From Raffaelea ambrosiae (taxonomy: Eukaryota; Ascomycota; Sordariomycetes; Ophiostomatales; Ophiostomataceae), in assembly GCA_002778195.1 (NCBI GenBank), contig PCDI01000002.1, positions 2,662,859 to 2,726,858 of the forward strand: a stretch of DNA of 64,000 nt, in the 5' to 3' direction. Made by a program: the position numbers and the translations under genes. The notes beneath the pieces were generated by a model. The model searched no databases. It was given only the letters and a program-made list of their open reading frames with translations, and had not been told where the DNA came from. Below, in pieces: positions 21,457-34,400 of this stretch. The stretch's first letter is position 1, and every line of letters begins with the position of its first letter.

Positions 21457-24344
21457 ATGGCTCCAGTCGCCGTCAGGCCCGGCGGGTCGATTTTCATGCC
21501 GCAGCCGAACCACGATGACATCGAAGCAACGTGAGTTTTCACCCACGTCTCCAACGGTGCTGGGATGGAGTTCAAAGATTCAAGGTTGTTTCCGCCGTGC
21601 AAGAATACTAAAATGTTTGTGTGCAGCTGGGCGTATCTTCAGCAGAGCGTCAACAGCATCATGGTCAACATTGATGGTGGCATGACCATGGAGACTGTAC
21701 GTTGACCTTATTTTCCTTTTCCTCGTCATCTGCCGGATGCATTTCTGAGTGACTGTTTCAAACTAACACGGGTTTCGCAGTACATGGGCACATACACGTG
21801 AGAGCAACCCTCGACTCCCCGACGATCTAGCTGGAAACCAAGTTGGGAACCGAGAGAGACATAATTTGAGAACGAGGGACAGCTAGGACGATAGTATGGT
21901 GGCAAGAGGATGCTGACTTTTACACGTAGAGCCATTCACAACTTCTGCACGTCTCAAAAAGCTGTCAGTGTCAACCAGTCCTCGACGATGTCTGCAGTGT
22001 CTCATAGGGGAGGTAAGATGCGCACCTGTGGTGCCTTTGGGAGTTCCTCTCCACGGGTATTCAATTCTCATGACCCATTGAAAATGAAGCAAATGCTAAC
22101 TTCTCCTCGCAGCCCATCTTCTTGGCGAGGATTTGTACGAGAAGTTAACGGAATACCTCTCCGGGCACTTGACGGGCCTGCGCGAAGAGGCCTCACACCA
22201 TAGCGGCGAGGCTCTTCTAGCGTTTTACATTCGTGAATGGGACCGCTACACCGTTGCCGCCAAATACATTCATCACCTGTTCCGCTATCTCAACCGGCAC
22301 TGGGTGAAGCGGGAGATGGACGAAGGCAAGAGGAACGTCTATGATGTCTACACACTCCACCTCGTGCAGTGGCGGAGCATCTTGTTCGATAAGATCTCAA
22401 CGAATGTCATGGATGCGGTGCTCAAGCTTGTTGAGCGACAGCGCAATGGCGAGACCATCGAATACATGCAGATCAAGCAAGTCTTGGACTCCATGGTATC
22501 GTTGGGTCTCGACGAGAACGACTCCAGTAAGACGACACTGGACACGTACCGCTACCACTTTGAGCGGCCATTCTTGGAAGCAACGATGAACTACTACCAA
22601 GACGAGAGCCGCCGGTTTGTGGCCGAGAACTCCGTGGTCGAATACATGAAGAAGGCCGAGATCCGCCTGGCAGAGGAGGAGCAGCGTGTGCAGCTCTACC
22701 TTCACCCGGACATAGCAGTTCCGCTGAAGCGAACCTGCAATCAGGCCCTGATTGCGGACCACGCCACTCTTATCAGAGACGAATTCCAGTTCTTGCTTAA
22801 CAACGACCGCGAGGAAGACATGGCGCGCATGTACAAGTTGTTGTCGAGAATACCAGAAGGTCTAGACCCACTGCGCACAAGGTTCGAGACCCACGTGCGT
22901 AATGCCGGGTTGGCCGCCGTGGCTAAGGTCGCCGCGGACGCGGAGAAGCTCGACCCCAAGGTATATGTGGACGCACTGCTGGAGACGCACACACAGTATC
23001 AAGGGCTGGTCAAGCGCGCGTTCAACGATGAGCCCGAATTCACGAGATCGCTGGACAACGCCTGTCGCGAGTTTGTCAACCGGAACGAGGTGTGCAAGGC
23101 TGGTTCGAACAAGTCGCCGGAGCTGCTGGCCAAGTATGCCGACCTCCTCCTCAAAAAGAGCGGCACGGGTGTCGAGGAAGCAGAGCTGGAGACGACGCTC
23201 ACGCAGATAATGACTGTGTTCAAGTACATTGAGGACAAGGACGTGTTCCAAAAGTTCTACTCGCGCATGCTGGCGCGGCGTCTGGTGCACACTAGCACGT
23301 CGTCGGACGACGCAGAGACGAGCATGATCAGCAAGCTGAAGGAGGCCTGCGGCTTTGAGTACACCAACAAGCTGCAGCGCATGTTCCAGGACATGCAAAT
23401 CTCCAAGGATCTGAATGCGGGCTTCAAAGAGCACGTTCAGGCCATGGAGGGATCGTCTCTGGACGGCCAGTATTCGATTCTGGGAACCGGCTTCTGGCCT
23501 CTGTCGCCTCCTAGCACAACGTTCAGCCCGCCGGCGGAGATTCAGGCAGACTGCGACAAGTTCACCCGCTTCTACAAGAACAAGCACGAAGGCCGCAAGC
23601 TTACGTGGCTGTGGCAGCTGTGCAAGGGCGAAGTGAAGACGAGCTATTGCAAGAACAGCAAGACGCCGTACACATTTCAGGTCTCGGCCTTCCAGCTGGC
23701 AATCCTGCTGCTGTACAACGAGAAGGACAAGTACACGTACGAGGAGATCGCGTCGGCGACACAGCTGACCAACGAGTTCCTGGACCCCAGCCTCGGCATC
23801 ATTGTCAAGGCCAAGGTGTTGCTGATGTCGCCGAGCGGAAGCGGCGATAAGGTCGGACCGGGCAAGACATTTAGCCTCAACTACGACTTCCGGAACAAGA
23901 AGATCCGGATCAACCTGAATGTCGGCATGAAGTCGGAACAGAAACAGGAGGAGGCTGAGACCAACAAGACGATTGAGGAAGATCGGAAATTGCTACTTCA
24001 GGTATGTCAAGTTATCCTTATCGGGAGCGGGGGTTGTCTGAACCAGGCTCTGAACTATCGCCTACCCCATTTGTTTTTCTTTCCTTTCCCCAATACTGTC
24101 TTTTAGTACACTCTTCAGTTCCACATTTTTGTGTCTCGTACCTAACACACCACAGTCCGCGATTGTCAGAATCATGAAGGCTCGGAAGCACATGAAGCAC
24201 AACCAGTTGGTCAGCGAAACAATTGCGCAGATTAAGAGCCGTTTTTTGCCAAAGGTGGCCGACATCAAGAAATGTATCGAAATTCTATTAGACAAGGAGT
24301 ATCTGGAGCGCCTGGAAGACGATGAGCTGGGCTACCTAGCATAA
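21457..24344 (+). CDS. CUL1: Cullin-1, scaffold of SCF ubiquitin ligases
   Basis: The scaffold that holds Skp1/F-box substrate receptors at its N-terminus and the RING protein Rbx1 at its C-terminus. Exons 21457-21530, 21627-21696, 21781-21797 (a 17-nt micro-exon), 21930-22012, 22113-24001, 24156-24344; product 773 residues. Family signatures: TWAYLQQSVNSIM at exon 1/2, TAIHNFCTSQKA after the micro-exon, EALLAFYIREWDRYT and HLFRYLNRHWVKREMDEG in the cullin repeats, FYSRMLARRLV before the cullin homology domain, and the C-terminal winged helix IVRIMKARKHMKHNQLV. Lys at about 719 is the expected NEDD8 attachment site. The C-terminus is LEDDELGYLA. HNFCTSQK and the Skp1-facing region favour cullin-1 over cullin-3 or cullin-4. 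All junctions keep frame. Confidence 0.95.
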
Positions 24345-26317
24345 AGCGGCCTGTCTTGTTTGTCAGGGCTGGGATTGCATTTACGGGTACACACAGACAC
24401 ACAGCTGTTTCCAAGTGGAAGGGAGGCGTCATGTTTCCTCATTTCCTGCTTCCCTGTTTGTATTCGTTTTTATAACTTGTCTTCTGTTTTTTACCTGTCA
24501 ACGTCGAAAGTCCACTACAAGCACGCCTACTATGATTCGTTTCTATTTCCAGTTCCTGTTTTCCATCTAATTTTACGGACACTTGTTTTCTGATGCATTA
24601 AATTCCCGAGGATATAAACGACCAAAAGGGGGAAGCCAGGACATGGGCTGGTTGGCGGTGGACAATGGCTTAGAAGATCTGTATCTTGCCCAGCGAATGG
24701 CCAACGGCGGGACATTGTTTCGGTGTAGCTTATTTTTACTTTCCCTTGCATGTTCTCTAAATGCAGAGGATGTTGACGAAAACCAATGAATGACACACAC
24801 AATCTCTACCAAGAATAGTGGCTCCTGTCTACGTTCTCGTATTGGCCTTCACAGTCTTCGCGCTGTGCATCTGGCTGCAGCCTTGCCTGTGTCCCTGACT
24901 GGCTGCAGCTTCGTCAAGGATTGCCGTACAGCAGTAACTATCTTACAAAGCAGTAGGTGGGAGAAATGCATGCCGACGAGCCAGGCGAGCCCCGGGCCGG
25001 GCAACCCTCCCATGCGGTATATGCGGGCTGCAAGCAGTGCAGAGCCAGAAAAGCAGTGGGACGCGAGCAGGCAGTGATACAGAATGCGTGGTGGAAAGGG
25101 CGAGGGGCCGGACGGCAGGTATCCATGGAACCAGGGAGAGCCAGCCGTCCAGGTGTCATAGGGCCGAACACATTCAGCTTGCACTGTAGGCAGCAGGTGG
25201 GTCCGTCAGCATGGCGGTGGACCAACCACACGAAAAAAATCGTAAAACCAGTCGACGGCGGACTTGCAGGGAACATGCTCCCATTGGCCGGCTGTGGGTC
25301 CCCTAACTGGGAAGCAGGAGCTTCCTCACAAAGGCAAGGAGAGAAAAGAGCAGAGCCCCCCTTGGGACGTCTTTTTCGACCCTGGTCACTGGTCAATTTT
25401 CTGCCCTGTCCTGTCTGTCCAGTCTCTTCTTTTGCGCCATTGCTTGGGAGAACAACCTCGCTGGCTCTGGCTCTGTTTCCCTGTCTGTGTCTAACGTTTC
25501 CTGGGCTCACTGGTCTTGCGAGCTGTGTCAACAGTTTTGCACTTGTTTTGGGGGTCCTTTGTGGTGATTTCCTCTGGTCATTTTTTTCCCTTCTTCTTTT
25601 CATCTGTCTTCTTTCCTCTTTCCGCCCTCTTTCTCCTTCGGCCTCCTCGCAAACGAGCCCCCCCTCATCTTCTCTCTGTCTTTGTCTTTGCCTTTCTCTC
25701 TCTATCTTGTTTCTTCTCCCCTTTTCTGCCTCCTCCCCGACTTCGATCCTGCGACACCTCGTCTTCTTCGTTTCGCGACTCTTCAGCCTTTCTCCTTTCT
25801 TCGGCTCTCCAAACACGGCTCGCCCCCCCCCCTCCCCCCGTTGTCCTCTTCCTCCAGCTGGATGAGGCAACCGTGTCCGACGACGACTCTGCGAACCACT
25901 TGCGGACGAAGCTTTGTTCACATCTTTTCGTTAGCGGCGCCGACATTCTCCCCACCAGTACCGTCACAAGCCTCCAACAAGGCTGTTCGGTTCTCTCTTG
26001 CCGCCTTCCCGCCGCCGACGACAACGACACACGTGTGCGCTTCTTCTCAGCCCCGGCGCTCTCCCGTCCGCGCACACCCTCGGTCAGCCGTGCGATTGGC
26101 ATCGTCGACGACCGCTCTGTCGCGTGGTGCACCGGCCAGCTCGTTCTTAGCATCGAAGCTGCCCAATACTAGCTATTCTTATCCTACCACTACTTGTACT
26201 GTTATTGCTACTGCTAGCTCCAACCTATCGTCGACCAACCAGCATCGCCGCCTCTTTTCTACAAAACCACCACCGCTACCACCAACCTCCTCCTCCTCCT
26301 CCTCTTCTTCCGCAGAC
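24345..26317. other. Intergenic between cullin-1 and NMA111
   Basis: 2 kb with no supportable gene. 25400-25860 and 26200-26310 are strongly C/T-rich and probably include the NMA111 leader. A frame open from 25682 is in phase with the NMA111 ATG, so an N-terminal extension of up to 212 codons is formally possible. Its composition is Ser/Pro/Leu-rich, as expected from a CT-rich leader. Confidence 0.45.
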
Positions 26318-29300
26318 ATGAATGGCGCCTCAGACCCTGCGGCGCGCGCTAAGCGCAAGACGTCCCTGACGGTCGGCTCCGACCGGCCCGCCAAGCACCA
26401 GCGCTCCGTCAATGGTGACGCCGACGCCGCCGCCGCCGCCGCCGCCGCAGCACCGCCACCAGAAGCCGAAGCTGTCGCAGCAGAGCCAGAAGACGATACC
26501 ATGATCGACGATGTGGCGCCAGAAGGAGAAGAAGTAATCGAACTGGAGGATGGAGTCGTGGAAATCGGCGAAGACGGGGACGTGGTCATCCCGGGCAAGA
26601 TCCTACAGGAACTGCTCCAACAGCGAAAACGCGCCGGCGCCGGCCGGCAGCCACAACCATTATTAGACCTCGAGCCTTCTGTCCCACCACCGCCGCCTGT
26701 CCTGCTCGCCGGCGGCGGTCCCGACACGGCCGAGTGGCAGGAGACCATCCAACAGGTGGTGCGCAATGTGGTGTCGATCCGGTTCTGCGCGACCTGTTCG
26801 TTCGATACGGATCCGGCGCTGACAAGCGAAGCCACTGGTTTTGTAGTGGATGCCGAGCGGGGGTGAGTCTCCTGAATGCTTGCCAGAATGCCTTCCTGCT
26901 CAGTTCTGACACCTTCCAGGTACATCCTCACCAACCGCCACGTCGTGGGCTGCGGTCCCTTCTGGGGCTACTGCATCTTTGACAATCACGAAGAGGTCGA
27001 TGCCTACCCGGTCTACCGCGATCCTGTCCACGACTTTGGTATTCTTAAGTTCGATCCGAAGGCCATCAAGTACATGCCCATTGCGGCGCTGCCAATGTGT
27101 CCGGATCTGGCCAAGGGTATGTCCAACCACCCAGAGTTCCTGCTGCCCTGATTCCAACGATTTCACGAATTTCAACGACTTCAACGAACTAACAAACACA
27201 CGCAGTCGGTGTGGAAATTCGCGTCGTAGGCAACGATGCCGGCGAGAAGCTCAGTATTCTGTCCGGTGTCATCTCCCGTCTGGACCGCAACGCCCCCGAA
27301 TACAGCGAGGGCTATGCCGACTTCAACACGAGCTACTACCAGGCCAGTGCCGCAGCCAGCGGCGGCAGTTCGGGCAGTCCCGTGGTGAACATTGACGGCA
27401 AAGCCGTGGCGCTGCAGGCCGGCGGACGAGTGGATGGTGCCTCCACCGACTACTTCCTGCCCCTGCACCGGCCGCTGCGTGCCCTGCGCTGCCTCCAGGA
27501 GGGCAAGCCCATCACGCGCGGCGACATCCAGTGCCAGTTCCTGCTGAAGCCGTTTGACGAGTGCCGCCGCCTGGGCCTGACGCCAGACTGCGAGGCCCAG
27601 ATGCGCGCCGCCTTTCCGACCGAGACCAACCTGCTCGTGGCCGAGATTGTGCTGCCCAAGGGCCCGTCGCACGGCAAGATCCAGGAGGGTGACGTGTTGG
27701 TCAAGGTCAACGACGAGCTGATCACGCAGTTCATCCGTCTCGACGACATTCTCGACTCCAGCGTGGGCCAGAGTGTCAAGCTCGAGCTACAGCGCGGCGG
27801 CGAGACGGTCGTGGTGGAGATCGAGGTCGGCGATCTGCACAAGATCACCCCGGACCGCTTTGTGTCCGTGGCCGGCGCCAGCTTCCACAACCTGTCTTAC
27901 CAGCAGGCACGCCTGTACGGCGTGGCATGCACGGGTGTCTATGTGTGCGAGGCATCCGGATCGTTCCGCTTTGATACCAACGACAACGGCCTAATTCTGC
28001 AGTCCATTGACCACAAGAAGGTGCCGGACCTGGACGCCTTTATCGAGGCCGCCAAGACCATCCCCGACAAGTCGCGGGTCGTCGTGACCTTCCAGCACCT
28101 GCGCGACCTGCACACCATCCACACCACCATTATCTACGTCGACCGCCACTGGTCGTCCAAGATCCGCATGGCCGTCCGCAACGACACCACGGGATTGTGG
28201 GACTTCACGGACATTGCCGATGCCCTGCCGGCTGTGCCTCCCGTGAAGCGTTCGGCGTCCTTTATCCAGCTCAACCACATGCCCAACCCGGCCGTGGCCG
28301 ACCTCGTCCGCAGCTTTGTGCACGTCAACTGTTACATGCCGCTGAAGCTGGACGGCTTCCCCAAGAACCGCAAATGGGGCATGGGTCTGGTGATCGACGC
28401 CGAGAAGGGTCTCGTCGTCATCTCGCGCGCCATTGTGCCGTATGATTTGTGCGACATTACCATCACCATTGCCGACTCGATCGTTGTCGAAGGCAAGGTG
28501 GTGTTTTTGCACCCGCTGCAGAACTACGCCATCATCCAGTACGACCCGTCGCTGGTGGACGCGCCGGTGATGAGCGCGCGCCTGAGCTCAGAGGAGCTGT
28601 CGCAGGGCGCCGCCACCAACTTCATCGGCTACAACCGGATCGGCCGCATCGTGCACGCCGCCACGACCGTAACCGAAGTGTTTGCCGTGGCCATCCCGGC
28701 AAACCCCGGCGCCCCGCGCTACCGGGCCGTCAACGTCGATGCCATCACTGTCGACACGACGCTGAGCGGACAGTGTGGTAGCGGCGTGTTGGTGGCGGAT
28801 GACGGCACCGTGCGGGCGCTGTGGCTGACGTATCTGGGCGAGCGGTCGCCGTCGACACACCGCGACGAGGAGTACCACCTGGGCCTGGCGACGCCGACGC
28901 TGCTGCCAGTCATCGAGCAGATCCAAAAGGGTATCGTGCCGAACCTGCGCATGCTGCCGGTGGAGTTCCGGTCGATCCAGATGTCGCAGACGCGCCTGAT
29001 GGGCGTGTCCGAGGAGTGGATCCAAAAGGTGTCGCTAGCCAACCCGGCTCAGCACCAGCTGTTTATGGTGACGAAGCGGACGTTTGAGCGCAAGTTTGCT
29101 GAGGAGGAGGGCAAGAATGGCAAAGCCTCTTCTGTCAACGGAAAGGACAACAAAAGTCCTACTCAACTGCTGGAAGGCGACATCCTGCTCACGCTCAATG
29201 GCCAGCTGATCACGCGCATTTCGGAGCTGGATGTGATGTACAACCACGAGGTGCTAGATGCCGTTATTGTGCGCGACTGCGAGGAGATGCACCTGCAGTT

Positions 29301-29846
29301 GGCGACGGTGGCCGCTGACGACCACGAGACGGACCGGGCTGTGTCGTTCTGCGGCGCCGTCCTGCACCGCCCGCACCACGGCGTGCGCCAGCAGATCAGC
29401 AAGTTGTTTAGCGAGGTGTACGTATCCGCGCGGACGCGCGGCTCGCCGTCGTACCAGTACGGCCTGGCGCCGACCAACTTTATCACGCATGTCAACGGAC
29501 ACCCGACGCCGGACCTGGACGCCTTTCTCGCGGAGGTCGTCAAGATTCCAGACAATACTTGTGAGTCCCCCCATTTTTGTTCGTCGTCCCCGTTACCAAC
29601 CCACCCCTGCTAACCTCCCCAGACTTCCGCATCAAGGCGATCACGTTCGACAGCGTGCCGTGGGTCGTGACCATGAAGAAGAATGAGCACTACTTCCCCA
29701 CCGTGGAATGGGTGCGGGATCGCAGCGAGCCGACGGGCTGGCGGCGGGTGACGTACGAGGGCGGCGGCAAGATCGTTGAGGGCGAGCCGGCTGAGGGTGC
29801 CGAGGTCCCGCAAATGGAGGACCAAGGGGATGGCGAGACGGTGTAA
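26318..29846 (+). CDS. NMA111: Nuclear HtrA-like serine protease NMA111
   Basis: A large fungal HtrA/OMI-type protease with duplicated protease-like and PDZ segments. The yeast relative is nuclear and linked to apoptosis and lipid homeostasis. Exons 26318-26862, 26920-27116, 27206-29560, 29623-29846; product 1106 residues (yeast about 1000). The N-terminus has a basic likely nuclear signal (AKRKTSLTV, RPAKHQR), then a run of Ala encoded by GCC repeats and an acidic stretch. The catalytic triad is visible: His189 in LTNRHVV, Asp220 in VHDFGILKFD and Ser303 in GGSSGSPVV. PDZ-like segments follow (for example LQEGD-like IQEGDVLVKVNDEL). The second, degenerate protease half lies around residues 600-800 and includes GYNRIGRIVHA and SGQCGSGVLV. 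The final exon carries FRIKAITFDSVPWVVTMKKN. The extra length is mainly the low-complexity N-terminus. Confidence 0.95.
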
Positions 29847-30749
29847 AGGAGAGGAGGAGCACCAAGTGCTACCTATAGTGGATGGTGTCTTGACAGATTG
29901 TGGGAGATTCTTTGTTTCTTCCAGTGCTACTCACATTGGTACTGGGGGTGAAGTCTACATGTAGAGTAATGTTTCAACAGAAACGACTGACGAGAAGTCA
30001 TTTTATGTCCAGGAAAACCGGGGAAATGGAGGGCAATCTTCAGGGGGCACTTGAAAAACAGGCCTTTCTTAAATGTGTGTTCCATATACATTGTTGTTTG
30101 CTGTTGGGTTTCAATTAACTAGATCACCCATCTCGCGCTCTCTGGTATCCACCCGTTTGCATAGTGGCATCAACACAACACACAGACAGTGATGCGTGAG
30201 ATTCAGCAATGTGATCACCCTTGCCCTTGTTCTTGTGCCTGTCTCATCTTGATCAACCTCGAAAGAAGTCCTAACCGGTCTTCTCTTTATCGCGCCTATC
30301 ACGTGGTATCGTGCATTCGATAGTGGCCACTGGCGGGGAAAGCTGAGTGCACGGACCCTGTCCGCGGACAGGCGCCTTTCCGAAAGAGGTAATCACAATC
30401 AAAACAAACACTCACCAGTCAGCGAGCTTCCTTTTGTTCTCTCTTCCCTTCCTTCCTTGTCTCGAGTCTTTTTTTTTTTCCCTCTCCCCTTCATTCCCGA
30501 CAACAGATCTCAAGATCTTGTTCTTACAGCTTTTTTTCTTCTTCTCTCTTTTCACCAACCAGAAAACGAACCGTTCGACCATGTGTTGATCAAACCAAGG
30601 TCGCCCTTATTTCCAATCGAGGAGGACGCCCGTTGTTTTCTGCGTGTTCTTCGCGTTTACTGTTTACTTTTTGACACTATCCCCCCCTTTGACGCATCGA
30701 CGACATCGAACACCGACATCAACACGCGCACCACCAAATACCTGACACC
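29847..30749. other. Intergenic between NMA111 and the INCENP gene
   Basis: Mixed sequence, then a T/C-rich leader (30430-30560) before the INCENP start. No gene seen. Confidence 0.5.
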
Positions 30750-31431
30750 ATGGCGATGAGAGGACCGCGTCACCCCATTGGGGCGGCGCCCTGGATTGCC
30801 GAGGAGCGGACGACCGCGTTGAGCATTGCCCAGTCCGAGGTGGACGAGTTTTCGTTCTCGGCCAAGAACGAGATGGACTGGCTGAACGAGCACATGGCCG
30901 AGATCTTTTCCGAAAACCAAATGTGAGCGGATGAGAACGACGACCTCTCTGAGAGGCGCAAAGACGTCCTTTTTTTTTTTTTGTTCCCCTCTCGCGACGA
31001 GTATGCGCTGACTACAATAGAAACGTCGCCGAGATCTTCAAGACACCAGGAAAGCTGCGCGGCAAGACGCCACGAACAGCGCGGAAAGTCCAGCGAGGCG
31101 ACATTCGAGCGGTAGGCAGCAGTCCACACTTCGCTGTCCCAGCCCTTGGCTTTCTTCTAGATGCCGTACTGACGCAACAGTAGCCCCTCACCGACGTCTT
31201 CTCATCCACGCCCAAGGGCGCCCCCAACCCGTTTGCCATCTCCAAGCTGTCGGCCCTCCAGCTGCAGCAGCAGCGCAACGCGCCAACATTCAAGGTCGCC
31301 GAAGACAAGAAAATGCCAGCAGCACGCAAGGCGAGTCTGCCGCGCACCGGCTTGGCCCGGGCGCACGCATCGCCAGCAAAGAAGCAGCAGCAGTCCCAGG
31401 CACAGCCTCAGGCCCAGACACTACTACAGCT

Positions 31432-31466
<35 letters not shown>

Positions 31467-34400
31467 CACAGCCGCAGCCGCAATCACAGCAAATTTCGCA
31501 AAAGCCCATCACACGCAAGGCAGTGCCTTCAAAGCCAGCAGCAACCACCACAACCACCAGAACCACCAGAACAGCAGCCCCGTCGCTCGTCGACTCCGGA
31601 TACCACGGCAGCCAGTCCCAAGAGACCACAACTGCCTGCATGGACGACCAAGACGACGACGAGGACGAGCTGGCCGGCGATGTCACCCAGGTGGCCTCAC
31701 AACAGGCGACGCGTCCCGTGGCGTCCGCACCGTCAGCAGCAGGCCAGAAACAGACTGCGGCTGCGGCTGCGGCTGCGGCTGCTGCTCCTACGCCAGTTGC
31801 CATCCCTGAAGACGACAACGACTCCCATGGCCGCCGCAGCATGACCCAGGCCACCATGGACAACTCCTTCCACTCAGCACAGGAGGAGCAGATCATCCCC
31901 GCCGCAGCACCTCCACCTGCTGCTGCTGCTGCCGCTTCTGCCGATGCCGCCTCTTCGTCGTCTCCTGTAGCACTGGTGGACTCGTCGTCGCCCATTGCTA
32001 CGGTGCCCTCGCCTTCCCCTGTTCGGCCAGCCAAGACATCTGCCTCTCCCGCGAAGCCACTCCCTACAGCCTCTCCACAGCGCAAGGCAGTACCGCAGCC
32101 GTCTTCGCCACTGCAGTCCACGACACCTGCATGCCCCCCTCCCCAGGAACTTCTGTCGGCCCTGGGCGTTGTGTTCCCTATGCCGTCGCCATCGTCTCGG
32201 GCAGCCCCTCCGGCTGCGCCCACACCACCTGCCGCCGCCTCGCTTCCGCCTGCAGTTGCTGCCGCGCAGACCGCCAAGTCGGCCTCCGAACGGCAGCAAG
32301 AGATCGATGTGGACGCTGAGGAGGATGAGGAGGATATTGAGGATATTGAGAACAAGCGGCCAGAGGAAGCCGGCAACGACGCCGAAGATGACGATGCCGA
32401 AGATGACACGTCGAGCCCAGAGCGGCCACTGATCCGCAAGAGTAGCATGAACTTTGCATCTCTTCCCGCCCGCGAGCCGTTCACGTCGAATAAGAGCCTG
32501 GGTGGTGCTGCGGTTGCACGACAGTCGCGTACAAGCCACATTGACCCAGCAGGGGCGACAAGCTATTACAACCGTCTCACTGGCGGCAAGAGCCTTGGCC
32601 ACGCTCGTTACGGTGACGAAGACCAGGACGACGCGATGGATGCAGATGACGTGTTCACGTCTCAGAGCACGGCCGCTGCTGGTGGCAGCGCCATTAGAGA
32701 TATGACTGCCCACAACAAGACGTACACGCAGCGTCTGCAGGACCGCATCAGCATGCTGGGCAAGTCCCAGGCGCACGCGCCGCGACCGTCCAAGTCCCTG
32801 GCCACCCACCTGCCCAACACTGCCCAGAATGTCCTGGCTGCTGCCGCACTGGCCCAGCAACAACAACAACAACATCAACAACATCAACAACAGCACCAAC
32901 AGCACCAACAGCAGACCCAGTCGCAGTCGCAGTCCCAGCCCCAGCCTCAGCACCACCAACCCGAGCCTCCTGCGCCATCTCCTATCAAGAGGAGTGCGAA
33001 CTCAGTCGCTGCGCCGGGCGCCTTCCCCGAAGACGACGATGAAGATGACTGGATTGTGCCGCCACCCACGGCTGCTACGACCAGCCCGCGTCTGAACATG
33101 GCTAAGAGCCTCGCCGCGATGGAGGTCGAACGAGTGGATGCAACACCTGCTGCTCCTCCTGCTAAGGAGCGCCCGCAGCGCAACCACGACACATCGCCGA
33201 CTACGTCCCCTAAGAGGGCGCAGCCGCCTGTGATTCCTCAGCGCACCACGAGCACTCTCGGACACATGAAGTCTGCTTCTGTCCCGTCTCTGCCGCTGTT
33301 GGACGCCGAAGCCCAGGCAGCCAAGAAGCCCATCTCGGTTTCTAACCCAACCAACGCGTCTACCACCAGCCTGGCTCGCGTGGACGAGATGGAGCACCAG
33401 ATGCCACCCTCCACACCCTCGAAATCGCCCTCACGCAACTACCGCGATAGCCCCCTCAAGCAGGTCAAGAACAAACTGTCGTCGATTATCAAGAGCTCCA
33501 AGGGCCTTTTGGCCAGCAGCGCTGCTATCAGCGCCGAGGGCAAGTCCTCGCTCCTGTCGCCCTCGTCATCACGCCTGGGCCTTCTCCACGGCCCATCGGC
33601 CGAGGCTCTGCTGGCCCTGGCTAAGAATGGCAGCACCGCTGAGTTTGCCCTCACCTACCCCGATCTGACACGCCAGGCATCTGGGTCGACTACCGCATCT
33701 GGCTACGCATCGGGTTCGGCTGGCCATGCACCGCCCCCGGCCTCGCCAACGAGAAGCGCCAGCCCGGCACGTCCGATGCGCAAGACGCGTGCGTCGGCTG
33801 AGCGTGAGCGGCGCGAGCAGAAACTGCGCGAGAAGGAGCTGAAGGAGGTCCAGGTCATGGTCGACCAGATGGGCAAGCTTGAAAAGATGCGCGAGAAGGA
33901 GCGCGAAAAGGCGCGTGTATTCAGCCAGGAGCGGGAGAAGCAGGCTGCTCTGGAGAAGCAGGCCGCGCTAGAGAAGCAGGCCGTGCTGGAGAAGCAGGCG
34001 AAGGCGCAGAAGGAGAAGGAGGAGCTTCAGCAGCAACAGCAACAGCAGCAGGAGCAAGCTCAACAAGTCCTGCGGGCGCAGCAGGACAACCCTCGTGAGC
34101 CTGACTTTGACATCGACTTTGATGCCGACTTTGACATGGCCGTCGACGAAACGCCAACAGCCGCCCCATCGCCAGCTGCCGTGAAGAAGACCCCAGTCCG
34201 TGCTCAGCCGCCCAAGTCGACGCGCACGAGCCCGCGCAGGATCAACAAGGCCGCTCAGCAGCAGGCGCAGAACGAGACGGTGGATGTGGACATGGCCGAT
34301 GTGCCTTCTGCTACTGTTACTGCTCCTTCGACAGCGAGCCGTCTGCCACCGCCTCCCTCGTCTGCACACAGCGCGATCTCTTCGGCCAACTCATCCGTGC

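Noticed and set aside
24957..25865. 302-codon plus and 327-codon minus ORFs upstream of NMA111
   Set aside because: They overlap each other, lack bias and cover the CT-rich leader.
31408..32959. Long Ser/Ala/Cys- and Leu-rich minus-strand ORFs opposite the INCENP gene
   Set aside because: They arise from complementing CAG/GCN repeats of the disordered region.
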